Shown here in pieces: positions 55,828 to 64,000 of a stretch of 64,000 bases of DNA (the first letter of the stretch is position 1; each line of letters begins with the position of its first letter). Made by a program: the position numbers and the translations under genes. The notes under the pieces were generated by a model, which ran no database searches, had not been told where the DNA came from, and saw only the letters and a list, made by a program, of their open reading frames with translations. Origin of the DNA: Helicobacter ibis (GTDB lineage: Bacteria > Campylobacterota > Campylobacteria > Campylobacterales > Helicobacteraceae); contig NZ_JAQHXR010000001.1 of the NCBI RefSeq assembly GCF_027859255.1, positions 310,001-374,000 of the forward strand, written 5' to 3'.

Positions 55828-56776
55828 TAATATATATAAATCATTTGGTAAGACAGATGTCCTAAATGGTGTGAATCTATCTTTAGAGCATGGAGAGATA
55901 ATTAGTATTTTAGGTGAGAGTGGATGTGGTAAGAGTTCGTTTCTTGGTGCTATTTCTGGATTTTTTAGCATTGATGGTGGTGAGATTTATATAAAAGATT
56001 GTCTAGTTTCAAGCAAAGATAGATGTATATCTCCACAAAATAGAAATGTTGGAATCTTATTTCAAGACTATGCTTTATTTCCACATTTAAGCGTTAGAGA
56101 TAATATCTGCTTTGGTATCTTGCAACTAACCAAGCAAGAACAGAAAAAAAGACTAGATGAGGTTATAGATATTTTGCAGATAAGTTCTCTTTTGGATAGA
56201 TATCCAAATGAGCTTAGCGGTGGTCAAGCACAAAGAGTAGCATTGGCTAGAACTATAGTGTTTAGACCAACAATTATTTTGTTTGATGAACCATTTTCGA
56301 ATCTAAATCATACCTTAAGTGTTCAAATGAGAAGAGACATAAAAGCTATAATAAGGGATCATAACTTAAGTGCGATATTTGTTACACATGATAAAGATGA
56401 TGCATTTTTCTTATCGGATAATATTGCACTTATGAAAAATGGCAAAATAATAGACACAGGTAGTCCTAATACCCTATACCACAACCCAAAGACAATGGAA
56501 GTAGCATTATTTTTAGGGAATGCTAGTTTTATACATAATTGTGAGAATATGCCATATGAACTTGTGAAATTTTTAGAGAAGAAGAATTTTATTGTTCGAA
56601 CTTGTGATTTTTGTCTATCTACAAGTAAAACAGATATACCAGTAGAGGTTATTGAGAGCGTGTTTTATGGTGATTATTATGAGATTACTTTGAATCTTTT
56701 TGGAAACATAATTAGCATAAATAGCTCTAAAGATGTAAAAAGCGGAGAGATTTTATATTTGAAATTGGCTAACTAA
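55808..56776 (+). CDS. Iron(III) ABC transporter, ATP-binding protein
   Basis: A 322-residue ABC ATPase (FbpC/AfuC-like). Seen: Walker A GESGCGKSSFLGAI (about residue 35), Q-loop LFQDYALFPHLSV, signature ELSGGQAQRVALARTIV, Walker B IILFDEPFSNL and H-loop FVTHDKDDA. A C-terminal TOBE-like segment follows (about 270-322). It completes the fbpABC-type operon, which ends at the tRNA-His gene on the other strand. Confidence 0.94.
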   Translation: MAILKINNIYKSFGKTDVLNGVNLSLEHGEIISILGESGCGKSSFLGAISGFFSIDGGEIYIKDCLVSSKDRCISPQNRNVGILFQDYALFPHLSVRDNICFGILQLTKQEQKKRLDEVIDILQISSLLDRYPNELSGGQAQRVALARTIVFRPTIILFDEPFSNLNHTLSVQMRRDIKAIIRDHNLSAIFVTHDKDDAFFLSDNIALMKNGKIIDTGSPNTLYHNPKTMEVALFLGNASFIHNCENMPYELVKFLEKKNFIVRTCDFCLSTSKTDIPVEVIESVFYGDYYEITLNLFGNIISINSSKDVKSGEILYLKLAN

Positions 56777-56777
56777 A

Positions 56778-56855
56778 TGGGGTGGGCGATGGGAATCGAA
56801 CCCACGACCCTCAGGACCACAATCTGATGCTCTAACCGACTGAGCTACGCCCACC
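56778..56855 (-). tRNA. tRNA-His (anticodon GTG)
   Basis: Cloverleaf with encoded G-1 (56855), perfect acceptor GTGGGCG/CGCCCAC, anticodon arm CAGAT-TGTGGTC-CTG (anticodon GTG), T arm GTGGG-TTCGATT-CCCAT, C73 and encoded CCA (56780-56778). G-1 opposite C73 is the tRNA-His identity feature. Confidence 0.95.
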
Positions 56856-56878
56856 ATTTGAAGTTGAAAATTAAGAAG

Positions 56879-56956
56879 TGGTCGGGGCGAAAGGATTCGA
56901 ACCTTCGACCCCTTGGTCCCAAACCAAGTGCGCTAACCAGACTGCGCTACGCCCCG
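56879..56956 (-). tRNA. tRNA-Pro (anticodon TGG)
   Basis: Cloverleaf with acceptor CGGGGCG/CGCCCCG, D arm GCGC-AGTCTGGTTA-GCGC, anticodon stem CTTGG/CCAAG with loop TTTGGGA (anticodon TGG), T arm GAAGG-TTCGAAT-CCTTT and encoded CCA. It lies 23 nt upstream of tRNA-His on the same strand, downstream of htpG, so the two tRNAs are probably co-transcribed. Confidence 0.95.
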
Positions 56957-57005
56957 ACAAGTAAAAAGATAAGTCGAAATTATATTTTATAAAACTTAAA
57001 AAGTC

Positions 57006-57031
57006 AAGAATCCTTTTATAAAAGGATTCTT
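57006..57031 (-). terminator. Rho-independent terminator of htpG
   Basis: A perfect 26-bp palindrome (arms 57006-57018 and 57019-57031) starts 4 nt after the htpG stop and is followed on the minus strand by GACTTTTTAAG, a T-rich run. In RNA the central bases would form the loop. Confidence 0.75.
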
Positions 57032-57035
57032 AAAA

Positions 57036-58907
57036 CTATAATGTATTTTCTATTATTTTGTTGATTCTAGCTACAAAAGAGTTTATATCCTTTATTTTTC
57101 CGCCTTCTAGTAGCTTTGCTTGTTCTAATAATAAATAAGCCATATCTTCATCATTGTTCTTGCTATCTATTAGCTTTTGTATTATGTTGTGATTTGGATT
57201 TAGCTCTAGTATTGGTTTTTCTTCTGGTAGATTATTATTCATACCCATTTGTTTCATCATTTTCATCATTGCAGCATTTGGATTATCACTATCCTCCATT
57301 AAGCAGCATGGATTATTTACAAGTCTGCTACTTAGTCTTACTTCTTTTACCTCATTTTGAAGTATTTTGCCAATTCTTTCTAATACATTTTTGTATTTTT
57401 CTTTTGTTTCATCATTTATTTCATCTGTGCCTACTTCTTCCATCGCTTCTTTGCTTGTAATGCTTCTAAGAGGAGTTTTATCAAACTCATGCACCATAGG
57501 CATTACGATTCCATCTATTTCATCACTAAAGAATAGCACTTCAATATCTTTTTGCTTATAACTCTCTAGTAGTGGAGAGTTTTTAAGAAGCTCTAAATCC
57601 TCACCTTGCAAGAAATAAATTGACTTTTGATTTTCTTTCATTCTTTCTTTATAGGTTTTAAAAGAAATTTCTTTGTCATCACTCTTGCTTGAGGTAAATC
57701 TTAAAAGCTCTAGTAGTTTTTCTTTGTTTTCAAAATCGCTGTAAACACCTTCTTTTAGGCATCTTCCAAATTCTTTATAGAACTTTGAATATTTTTCGTC
57801 ATTTTTTTGCAAAGATTCAATTTCGCTTAATATTTTCTTTGTAGAAGCAGATTTAATAGTTGCTAAAATCTTGTTTTGCTGTAAGATTTCCCTACTTACA
57901 TTAAGTGGTAAGTCTTCACTATCTATAATACCCCTTACAAAGCGTAAATATGGAGGTAAAAGCTCTTTGTCATCATCTGTGATAAACACTCTTTTTACAT
58001 AAAGTTTTACACCAGATTTATAATCTACTCTATAAAGATCAAAAGGTGAATTTTGTGGGATATAAAAGAGTGTTGTATATTCTAAGCTACCTTCTACTTT
58101 TGTATGAATCCAAGCTAGTGGATCAGCACTATCATAGCTTAGAGATTTGTAGAACTCTTTATATTCTTCTTCTTTTAAATCCTTTTTGGCAACTCTCCAA
58201 AGGGCTGAAGCTTTGTTGATTTGCTCGTTTTTTTCTTCTATGATTTCCTTTTTAGAATCTCCCTCTCCTTCTGTTTTTGTTTCTGTGTAGTGCAAAAAAA
58301 TAGGGAATGGAATGTGATCTGAATATTTTTTAACTATTTCTTCAATTCTCCAGCGACTTGTAAATTCTTTTTCGTCTTCTTTTAGATAGAGCTTTATTTC
58401 GCTTCCATGTGAATCTTTTGTGCATTTTTCAATCTCAAACTCACCGCTTCCATCACTAATCCAAGCATAAGCTTCTTCTTCCCCTGCTTTTTTTGTAGTA
58501 ACAATAATCTTGTTAGCTACCATAAATGCTGAATAAAATCCAACACCAAATTGTCCAATAAGTGCAGAATCTTTTTTCTTGTCTCCACTTAGTTTTGATA
58601 AGAAGTTTTTTGTGCCACTTTTTGCGATTGTTCCTAGATTTTCTATTAAATCTTGTTCATTCATTCCTATACCACTATCACTTATTGTTAGAGTATTTTT
58701 CTCGCTATCAAAGCTAATATCAATTTTTGGGGTAAAAGAAAATGATTTTAATTTTTCATCTGTTAGTGTTAGATATTGTAGTTTATCAAGTGCGTCAGAA
58801 GCGTTGCTTACAAGTTCACGCAAGAAAATTTCTTTATTAGAATATAGAGAATGAATCATTAAGTCCAGTATTTGATTGACTTCTGTTTGAAAAGTATGTT
58901 TTGCCAT
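57036..58907 (-). CDS. htpG: Chaperone HtpG (Hsp90)
   Basis: ATP-dependent Hsp90 chaperone of 623 residues. Seen: FQTEVNQILDLMIHSLYSNKEIFLRELVSNASDALDKL region at the N-terminus, ISDSGIGMNEQDLIENLGTIAKSGTKNF (ATP lid), GQFGVGFYSAFMVANKI, the middle-domain VKLYVKRVFITD and RGIIDSEDLPLNVSREILQ, and a short C-terminal dimer domain. AAGGAG precedes the ATG, and a candidate -10 TACAAT lies at 58933-58938 on the minus strand. Confidence 0.97.
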   Translation of the reverse strand: MAKHTFQTEVNQILDLMIHSLYSNKEIFLRELVSNASDALDKLQYLTLTDEKLKSFSFTPKIDISFDSEKNTLTISDSGIGMNEQDLIENLGTIAKSGTKNFLSKLSGDKKKDSALIGQFGVGFYSAFMVANKIIVTTKKAGEEEAYAWISDGSGEFEIEKCTKDSHGSEIKLYLKEDEKEFTSRWRIEEIVKKYSDHIPFPIFLHYTETKTEGEGDSKKEIIEEKNEQINKASALWRVAKKDLKEEEYKEFYKSLSYDSADPLAWIHTKVEGSLEYTTLFYIPQNSPFDLYRVDYKSGVKLYVKRVFITDDDKELLPPYLRFVRGIIDSEDLPLNVSREILQQNKILATIKSASTKKILSEIESLQKNDEKYSKFYKEFGRCLKEGVYSDFENKEKLLELLRFTSSKSDDKEISFKTYKERMKENQKSIYFLQGEDLELLKNSPLLESYKQKDIEVLFFSDEIDGIVMPMVHEFDKTPLRSITSKEAMEEVGTDEINDETKEKYKNVLERIGKILQNEVKEVRLSSRLVNNPCCLMEDSDNPNAAMMKMMKQMGMNNNLPEEKPILELNPNHNIIQKLIDSKNNDEDMAYLLLEQAKLLEGGKIKDINSFVARINKIIENTL

Positions 58908-59029
58908 ATTTACTCCTTAATTTTTGACCAAAATTGTATCAAAGTGTGTAATAAAAATCAATAAAGTTTATATTAATGGACTAAAGTATATTTATATATT
59001 TACAATAAAGACATAGTAGCAATGTGATA

Positions 59030-59698
59030 TTAACTATATAGTTTTAAAAATTGTTCAGCCAATATTAAATCTTCTATACTATCACAATCTAGACTATCTA
59101 TATCATTCATAACAAAACATTTTGTATTAACAGGACATAGGTTATTTGTTTGTAAAAATGAATCTTTTTTGATTATATATATGGCACCATTACTTAAATA
59201 TACTTTTGGCAATTTTTGTCTTGGTAGAAAAGGATATGTATTGTTACAAATTCCAGTTAAGCCGTTTTCGTTTATTATAAATGCTTTTAATATTTTATTG
59301 TCGTGTTGAGTGACGCTAATTAGTGCATTTGCGTTTGATTTTGTGAATATTTTAAATGCTTTATTTATATGTTTTGTGGTTCTTAGTGGGGATGTTGGTT
59401 GTAGAATCATAAAATTATCAAAATTATTATTGTTTTTTATGGTATGAAGTAATACAGACTCGGTTGAGCTATTATCTTGTGCTAGTTTTTTTGGTCTTTT
59501 TAATGTATCTATACCGCAGTCATTTCCAAACTTTAGTATTTTGTCATCATCGCTACTTAGGACTATCTTATCTATATACTTAGATTCTTTGGCTGCTTTA
59601 ATAGTCCAAAAAATCAAAGGCTCATTATTTATAATATACATATTTTTATTTTTAACACCTTTTGAGCCGCCTCTAGCTGGTATCAGTGCCAAAGTCAT
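59030..59698 (-). CDS. neuA: Acylneuraminate cytidylyltransferase (CMP-sialic acid synthetase)
   Basis: Activates sialic acid with CTP to CMP-sialic acid. The 222 residues show [18 protein letters not shown] at the N-terminus (nucleotide-binding motif), [23 protein letters not shown] and [13 protein letters not shown]. Length fits a single-domain NeuA; no fused acetylesterase is present. Its start overlaps the neuC stop (ATGA). It is the last gene of the cst-neuB-neuC-neuA cassette. CMP-legionaminic or CMP-pseudaminic acid synthetase is the alternative, but the adjacent sialyltransferase favours sialic acid. Confidence 0.88.
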   Translation of the reverse strand: MTLALIPARGGSKGVKNKNMYIINNEPLIFWTIKAAKESKYIDKIVLSSDDDKILKFGNDCGIDTLKRPKKLAQDNSSTESVLLHTIKNNNNFDNFMILQPTSPLRTTKHINKAFKIFTKSNANALISVTQHDNKILKAFIINENGLTGICNNTYPFLPRQKLPKVYLSNGAIYIIKKDSFLQTNNLCPVNTKCFVMNDIDSLDCDSIEDLILAEQFLKLYS

Positions 59699-60810
59699 AT
59701 TATATCTTTAAATGTTTTTTGTTTTTCAATATCAAATATCGTTTTTCTAGTAAGTAGTTTTTTAAATCTCAAGGAGCTATTTACTGTAATTTTTGAATTT
59801 TTTTGTATAGTCTTATTTTTTATTTTTGCAATCGAATCTAATATACTATTGTATTTTATTTCTGTTTTGATTGTTAAGTTTTCCCCAACTCTACCTTGTT
59901 GTCTGCTTCCAAGCAATATGGCAGGAATTGATAGCATAGGAGCTTCTTTTAAAAGACAGCTTGAATTTCCTATTATAAATTGTGAATGTTTAAGTAACGT
60001 TATAAAATATTCAAATCTTAGCGATGGAAAGATTCGAAAATTATCTAACTTTTTTAATTTCTCATAATTTTCTAAAATAAATTCAAATCCTAAATCATTG
60101 TTTGGATATATTATTATATAATTTTTTCTACTAGCTTTTAAAGCTTTTACCAATACTTCACTTTGTCTTTTTATATCTAAAATTTCAGTGGTTACTGGAT
60201 GAAAAAGAACTATTGAATATTCTTTGTATGGAATATTGTAATAAGATTTTGCCATTTCTATACTAATTTTATTGTTATATAGTATTTCTAGGTCTGGTGA
60301 TCCTATTATAAAAATGCTGTTACTATGCTCTCCCATTTGTATTAGACGCTTTCTGGCTATTTTGTCATTTACTAAATGTATATGTGCTAATTTTGATATA
60401 GAATGCCTTATGCTATTGTCGATTGTCCCAGATATTTCTCCTCCTTCAATATGTGCTACTAGTATATTATTGAAGCTACCTACGATAGCGGCTGCTAGAG
60501 ATTCTAGTCTATCTCCATGGACTATTATTAGGTCTGGTTTTTCTTCTGCTACATACCTTGAAAAGCCAGCAATGGTAGATGAAATGGCTAAATCCATATT
60601 GTAATATTTGTCGTGATTTATAAATTCAAATACATTTTTAAAGCCTTCTTTGTATATTTCTTTAATGGTGTATCCAAATTTTTTACTTAGATGCATTCCG
60701 GTTGCAAAAATCATAGTTTTGTATGAATTTAGGCTGTTTGACACATGAATTAATGATTTTATTTTAGAAAAATCAGCCCTTGTGCCTGTTATAAAAACTA
60801 TCTTTTTCAT
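59695..60810 (-). CDS. neuC: UDP-N-acetylglucosamine 2-epimerase, hydrolysing
   Basis: Converts UDP-GlcNAc to ManNAc and UDP, the first step to Neu5Ac. The 371 residues match the NeuC class: [18 protein letters not shown] (N-terminal nucleotide site), [44 protein letters not shown] and [30 protein letters not shown] (C-terminal UDP site). LegG/NeuC homologues for legionaminic acid look alike, so substrate rests on context. It overlaps neuB upstream and neuA downstream by ATGA. Confidence 0.88.
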   Translation of the reverse strand: MKKIVFITGTRADFSKIKSLIHVSNSLNSYKTMIFATGMHLSKKFGYTIKEIYKEGFKNVFEFINHDKYYNMDLAISSTIAGFSRYVAEEKPDLIIVHGDRLESLAAAIVGSFNNILVAHIEGGEISGTIDNSIRHSISKLAHIHLVNDKIARKRLIQMGEHSNSIFIIGSPDLEILYNNKISIEMAKSYYNIPYKEYSIVLFHPVTTEILDIKRQSEVLVKALKASRKNYIIIYPNNDLGFEFILENYEKLKKLDNFRIFPSLRFEYFITLLKHSQFIIGNSSCLLKEAPMLSIPAILLGSRQQGRVGENLTIKTEIKYNSILDSIAKIKNKTIQKNSKITVNSSLRFKKLLTRKTIFDIEKQKTFKDII

Positions 60811-61841
60811 TGAAAATCTTCTAGATGTATTTGTGTATTTTTATTTATATCTTTAGTTGCCATTTTTCCTATTATTATATCAAACCATTCTGCACCCAAC
60901 CCACCTTTTAAAGGTCTTTTTACCCAGATATTATCACTACTAAATATTTCACCCTTTTTAATATCTTTTATGCTAACCACACTAGCAAATGCAAAATCAA
61001 TAGTAATTTGTTCCTCTTTCAATGCCTCTTTTTTGCCACCCCTCATTTTGTATAAAATTTCACTTGAATATATTAGCTCTTTAAGTTGAAATTCGTCCAT
61101 GGAACAACAAATATCTGGTCCAACTCTAGTGTATGTATCTGTAAAATGTCGTTCTATTATACATGCCCCAAGCGATATAGCTCCAAATGCTGCCAAGTTA
61201 TTTATACTATGATCACTTAATCCAACTAAACAATCAAATTCTTTTTTAAGTTCTAGCATAGCATTAAGTCTAATTAAATGCGGAGGTGTCGGGTATAAAT
61301 TTGTAGTGTGTAATAGTGCAAAGCTTATTTCATAGTCAAGCATAATTTTAACTGTCTTTTTTATGCTTTCTATATCATTCATGCCAGTGCTGACTATCAT
61401 TGGTTTTTTGAAGCTTGCTATATGTTTAATTAATGGATAGTTACTCGCTTCACCAGATCCTATTTTATAAGCACATACCCCTATGTCTTCCAAGAAGTTT
61501 GCAGCTTCTTTTGAAAATGGGGTGCTAAGGTATGTAAGTCCTAATTTTTCAGCGTATTCTTTTAATTTTATCTCATCATTTTTACTAAGAGCACAATTTT
61601 TCATAATATCATAAATACTGATATCCGCATTTCCAGGAATTACTTGTTTTGCTAATGGTATCATTTCGCTATCTACTATATGTGTTTGATGTTTTATTAT
61701 TTTTGCACCAGCTCTTTTTGCACTATCTACCATAATTTTTGCAATTTCTAGGCTACCATTGTGGTTTATTCCTATTTCTGGCACAATAAGTGGTGTATGT
61801 GAATCTGATATTACTAAATTATTAATTATTAGTTTTTTCAT
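60807..61841 (-). CDS. neuB: N-acetylneuraminate synthase
   Basis: Condenses ManNAc with phosphoenolpyruvate to sialic acid. I start at ATG 61841 (344 residues, [11 protein letters not shown]) because it overlaps the sialyltransferase stop by ATGA; an in-frame start at 61877 would give 12 more residues within the previous gene. Seen: [69 protein letters not shown] and [12 protein letters not shown] (metal His), plus a C-terminal antifreeze-like SAF domain (about 290-344). Confidence 0.93.
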   Translation of the reverse strand: MKKLIINNLVISDSHTPLIVPEIGINHNGSLEIAKIMVDSAKRAGAKIIKHQTHIVDSEMIPLAKQVIPGNADISIYDIMKNCALSKNDEIKLKEYAEKLGLTYLSTPFSKEAANFLEDIGVCAYKIGSGEASNYPLIKHIASFKKPMIVSTGMNDIESIKKTVKIMLDYEISFALLHTTNLYPTPPHLIRLNAMLELKKEFDCLVGLSDHSINNLAAFGAISLGACIIERHFTDTYTRVGPDICCSMDEFQLKELIYSSEILYKMRGGKKEALKEEQITIDFAFASVVSIKDIKKGEIFSSDNIWVKRPLKGGLGAEWFDIIIGKMATKDINKNTQIHLEDFQ

Positions 61842-62653
61842 TGTTGTGTTATCGCTATTGTTTGTGTTTTTGACCAAATCCTTTTTTGATAGCTTTGTTG
61901 GTTTGGTATTAATATATCATTTGTATAGTTAGAAGGCTTATTCTCTATTTTTATTTTATTTTGTTTATTTTTTGGAGCTAATGGTATATATTTTGTTATT
62001 GGACTATCATCACATATGCTGAAAATCTTTATTCCATAATTATTTTGCAGTATCTGTAACATTTGTATATCAATTTCTTTTGTATGCAAAGAGCCATTAG
62101 GCTTATTATTGTGACTAAATTCTGGCACTAGTTTGATTATATTTGGTTGTTGTTTATTAAATGCGTATTGATATCCATTTTGATATAAATCAATACCAGC
62201 TAAATATATTTCTTTATATCCTAATGCAGTTGCAATGGCACACATGTATGTTCCACTTGTTACTCTTTGTTGTTTGTATATTTCATTGAACTTCATAAAT
62301 ATATCAATTTCTTTTAAGTTTTGTTTTATGTATTTATATCCTAGTTGTGCAGCTGGAAAAAATTCGTTAAATGTATTAATAAAGTGTTTTTGTAAACTAT
62401 CTATTCCTAAATTTGCACAAAATATATTTTGTATTTCGTATTCTTGGTTTGAATTTAACATTAACGCAGTATAGTATTGCTCAAAAAATATTTCTGATAT
62501 AAAAAATGCTATTGATACTCTTTTTCCTAAGTAATATTTATCTTCAAAATAAAATTGATTGCATCTAAATGTGTCAAAATCATCCGGCAGTCTATTGTAA
62601 TTTATTTTTAGAATAGAGCCACCATTTCCAGCTATAACAACCTTATTGCTCAT
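61838..62653 (-). CDS. GT42 sialyltransferase, CstII-like
   Basis: Transfers sialic acid from CMP-Neu5Ac to a galactose-ended acceptor, presumably lipooligosaccharide. I start at ATG 62653 (271 residues) with GGAG upstream; a TTG at 62692 inside a T tract is in frame. The match to C. jejuni CstII (recalled) is close: [58 protein letters not shown] (Arg), [16 protein letters not shown] (two catalytic Tyr) and SLHTKEID (catalytic His region). The residue matching CstII position 51, which affects mono- versus bifunctionality, is Ile here. First gene of the cassette. Confidence 0.9.
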   Translation of the reverse strand: MSNKVVIAGNGGSILKINYNRLPDDFDTFRCNQFYFEDKYYLGKRVSIAFFISEIFFEQYYTALMLNSNQEYEIQNIFCANLGIDSLQKHFINTFNEFFPAAQLGYKYIKQNLKEIDIFMKFNEIYKQQRVTSGTYMCAIATALGYKEIYLAGIDLYQNGYQYAFNKQQPNIIKLVPEFSHNNKPNGSLHTKEIDIQMLQILQNNYGIKIFSICDDSPITKYIPLAPKNKQNKIKIENKPSNYTNDILIPNQQSYQKRIWSKTQTIAITQQ

Positions 62654-62681
62654 AGCAAACTTGCTCCATAATTTTTTTAGA

Positions 62682-62687
62682 ATGATA
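62682..62687 (-). promoter_or_regulatory. Candidate -10 of the sialic acid cassette
   Basis: TATCAT on the minus strand, 29 nt before the chosen ATG (62653) and 3 nt downstream of the 13-T tract. A change of tract length would alter the spacing to any -35 element. Confidence 0.35.
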
Positions 62688-62690
62688 CTC

Positions 62691-62703
62691 AAAAAAAAAA
62701 AAA
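62691..62703. repeat. Homopolymeric tract, 13 A (13 T on the cassette strand)
   Basis: Thirteen consecutive A on the plus strand in the gap divergent from uvrA, just upstream of the CstII-like gene. It is the longest single-base run that I found in the window. Confidence 0.95.
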
Positions 62704-62732
62704 CAAAAGCAAGGGCTAAAATTTAGTTTTGA

Positions 62733-62738
62733 TATAAT
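62733..62738 (+). promoter_or_regulatory. -10 of uvrA
   Basis: TATAAT on the plus strand, 29 nt before the GTG start. GGGGA at 62756-62760 is the ribosome site. Confidence 0.5.
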
Positions 62739-62767
62739 TTTGTAATTTTAACTTTGGGGATTTACTG

Positions 62768-64000
62768 GTGAAAAAACAGCATTCGGCACTTGATTATATA
62801 ATCATTACAAACGCAAAAGAAAATAATCTAAAAAATCTAAACTTAAACATACCAAAGAATAAATTGGTGGTATTAACTGGTCTTAGTGGCAGTGGGAAAA
62901 GCACATTAGCGTTTGATACTCTATATGCAGAAGGTCAAAGGCGATATATTGAGAGTTTATCTAGTTATGCTAGGCAGTTTTTGGACAAGATAGGAAAGCC
63001 AGATGTAGATAAGATAGAGGGTTTAACACCAGCTATTGCAATTGATCAAAAAACAACAAGCAAGAATCCTAGATCGACGGTTGGGACAATTACAGAGATT
63101 TATGATTATTTGAGATTGCTTTTTGCTAGAGTTGGCACTCAACATTGCCATTTGTGCGGTAAGACTATTTCTAAAATGAATGCAAGTGATATTATCTCTG
63201 AAGTGCAAAAAATAGAAGAAGGAAGCAAGATTTTAATCCTATCTCCATTAATAAGAGAAAAAAAAGGGACATTTACTGATAAGTTAGAATCTTTAAGACA
63301 AAAGGGATATGTAAGAGCCCAAATAGATGGGATTCTAACTAGGCTTGATGAGAATATAGAATTGTCTAAGACAAAAAAACACACAATAAAGGTTGTAATT
63401 GATAGGCTTGTGGTGAGTGTTGATAATAAAGATAGAATAGCACAAGCAATAGAAAAGGCACTAAAAGAATCTTATGGTGAGGTCGAAGTTGAGATTTTAG
63501 GTGATAGTAAAAGTGAAGTAGTACATTTTAGCGAACATTTAGCTTGCTTTGATTGCAAGGTGTCGTTTAATCCATTGGAACCCCTTAGTTTTTCGTTTAA
63601 CTCACCAAAGGGTGCATGTCCAAAATGCGATGGACTTGGGATTAGATATAGCATAGATGTAAAAAAGATTCTAGATTCTAGTCTTCCTTTGTGTGAGGGT
63701 GGGATAAAGATTATTTATGGATTTAATAAAAGTTATTATAATGAGTTATTTTGCACAATGTGTAAGGTTTATGGAATAGATAAAAATGCACTATTTGAAG
63801 AGTTAGATTCAAGAGAGCAGAAAATTATCCTCTATGGTAGTGGTGAGGAAGTTGAATTTTTGTGGAAAGGCACAAAATTAAAGCGACCTTGGAGTGGGAT
63901 AATATCCATTGCTTATGATATGTTTAAGGATAATAAAGAGCTAAGCGATTATATGAGTGAGAAGGTGTGTGAGGATTGTAATGGACATAGATTGCTTCCT
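62768..64000 (+). CDS. uvrA: Excinuclease ABC subunit A, N-terminal part
   Basis: Damage-recognition ATPase of nucleotide excision repair. Cut by the window end; 411 codons are present and open to the last base. The start is GTG with GGGGA 7 nt upstream. Seen: NLKNLNLNIPKNKLVVLTGLSGSGKSTLAFDTLYAEGQRRY region (Walker A of ATPase 1), SSYARQFLDKIGKPDVD, AIAIDQKTTSKNPRSTVGT, CHLCG and the zinc finger CFDCKVSFNPLEPLSFSF to CPKCDGLG, then CEDCNGHRL at the edge. It is divergent from the sialic acid cassette. Confidence 0.97.
   Translation, partial: MKKQHSALDYIIITNAKENNLKNLNLNIPKNKLVVLTGLSGSGKSTLAFDTLYAEGQRRYIESLSSYARQFLDKIGKPDVDKIEGLTPAIAIDQKTTSKNPRSTVGTITEIYDYLRLLFARVGTQHCHLCGKTISKMNASDIISEVQKIEEGSKILILSPLIREKKGTFTDKLESLRQKGYVRAQIDGILTRLDENIELSKTKKHTIKVVIDRLVVSVDNKDRIAQAIEKALKESYGEVEVEILGDSKSEVVHFSEHLACFDCKVSFNPLEPLSFSFNSPKGACPKCDGLGIRYSIDVKKILDSSLPLCEGGIKIIYGFNKSYYNELFCTMCKVYGIDKNALFEELDSREQKIILYGSGEEVEFLWKGTKLKRPWSGIISIAYDMFKDNKELSDYMSEKVCEDCNGHRLLP

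Noticed and set aside
59030-62653. Legionaminic or pseudaminic acid pathway instead of sialic acid
   Set aside because: No dehydratase, aminotransferase or acetyltransferase genes for those sugars are present, and the first gene closely matches CstII sialyltransferases. This is not fully excluded.

Overview
The window is a dense, AT-rich bacterial chromosome segment with almost no non-coding DNA. It looks like Campylobacterota, family Helicobacteraceae. The evidence is gene content and order: pyrH-rpoZ-spoT-tyrS-nitronate monooxygenase-like-amidase; RluA-waaA-zinc ribbon (HP0958 type)-nif3-like-glyQ; lnt/yajQ next to cvpA-lysS-glyA-DUF1882-SPOR; rpmE-rsmI-rlmB. TTG and GTG starts are common and operons are tightly coupled. 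hisIE, thiG and a CstII-like sialyltransferase point away from H. pylori itself, perhaps to an enterohepatic or other non-pylori Helicobacter. The species cannot be fixed from the sequence alone.

Layout. 1-1.2 kb: 3' end of a TtcA-like tRNA thiolase and a decayed SGNH-hydrolase-like gene carrying an 11-G tract. 1.2-5.8 kb: minus-strand ackA-pta and pgi-gap. 5.9-6.4 kb: HU and tRNA-Arg. 6.4-9.3 kb: a PMCA-type P-type ATPase behind a structured leader that resembles a yybP-ykoY manganese riboswitch. 9.3-12.2 kb: sodB, thiG and the NAD(P)HX repair enzyme. 12.3-21.4 kb: a plus-strand run from a small lipoprotein through pyrH, rpoZ, spoT, tyrS, an FMN oxidoreductase, a cell-wall amidase and a membrane protein to a lone trpB. 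21.4-32.1 kb: a long minus-strand run (pdxA, DUF2393, hisIE, SPFH protein, ilvE, pseudouridine synthase, waaA, zinc ribbon protein, Nif3-like, glyQ, thrC, flgH). 32.2-40.9 kb: phosphate transporter, PPP phosphatase, lnt and yajQ, then cvpA, lysS, glyA, DUF1882 and a SPOR protein. 41-49.5 kb: prmC, a Ste24-like protease, an MreB-like gene coupled to pgeF, hisS, then rpmE-rsmI-rlmB and a RodZ-like membrane protein. 49.5-56.8 kb: an aminotransferase, a CcoI-type copper ATPase and an iron(III) ABC transporter. 56.8-58.9 kb: tRNA-His, tRNA-Pro and htpG. 59-62.7 kb: a sialyltransferase-neuB-neuC-neuA cassette. 62.8-64 kb: the start of uvrA.

Most of the window is housekeeping. The points most worth a second look are: (1) the ATPase leader, where aptamer-like motifs and two mutually exclusive hairpins could form a genetic ON switch; (2) the four-gene sialic acid cassette, in the same order as the Campylobacter jejuni ganglioside-mimicry locus, with a 13-T tract beside the putative promoter; (3) the poly-G-containing broken gene; (4) AT-rich palindromes at the sodB and iron-transporter promoters; (5) a GAATC/GATTC excess found in two hand-counted samples. 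I saw no CRISPR array, insertion sequence or prophage gene.
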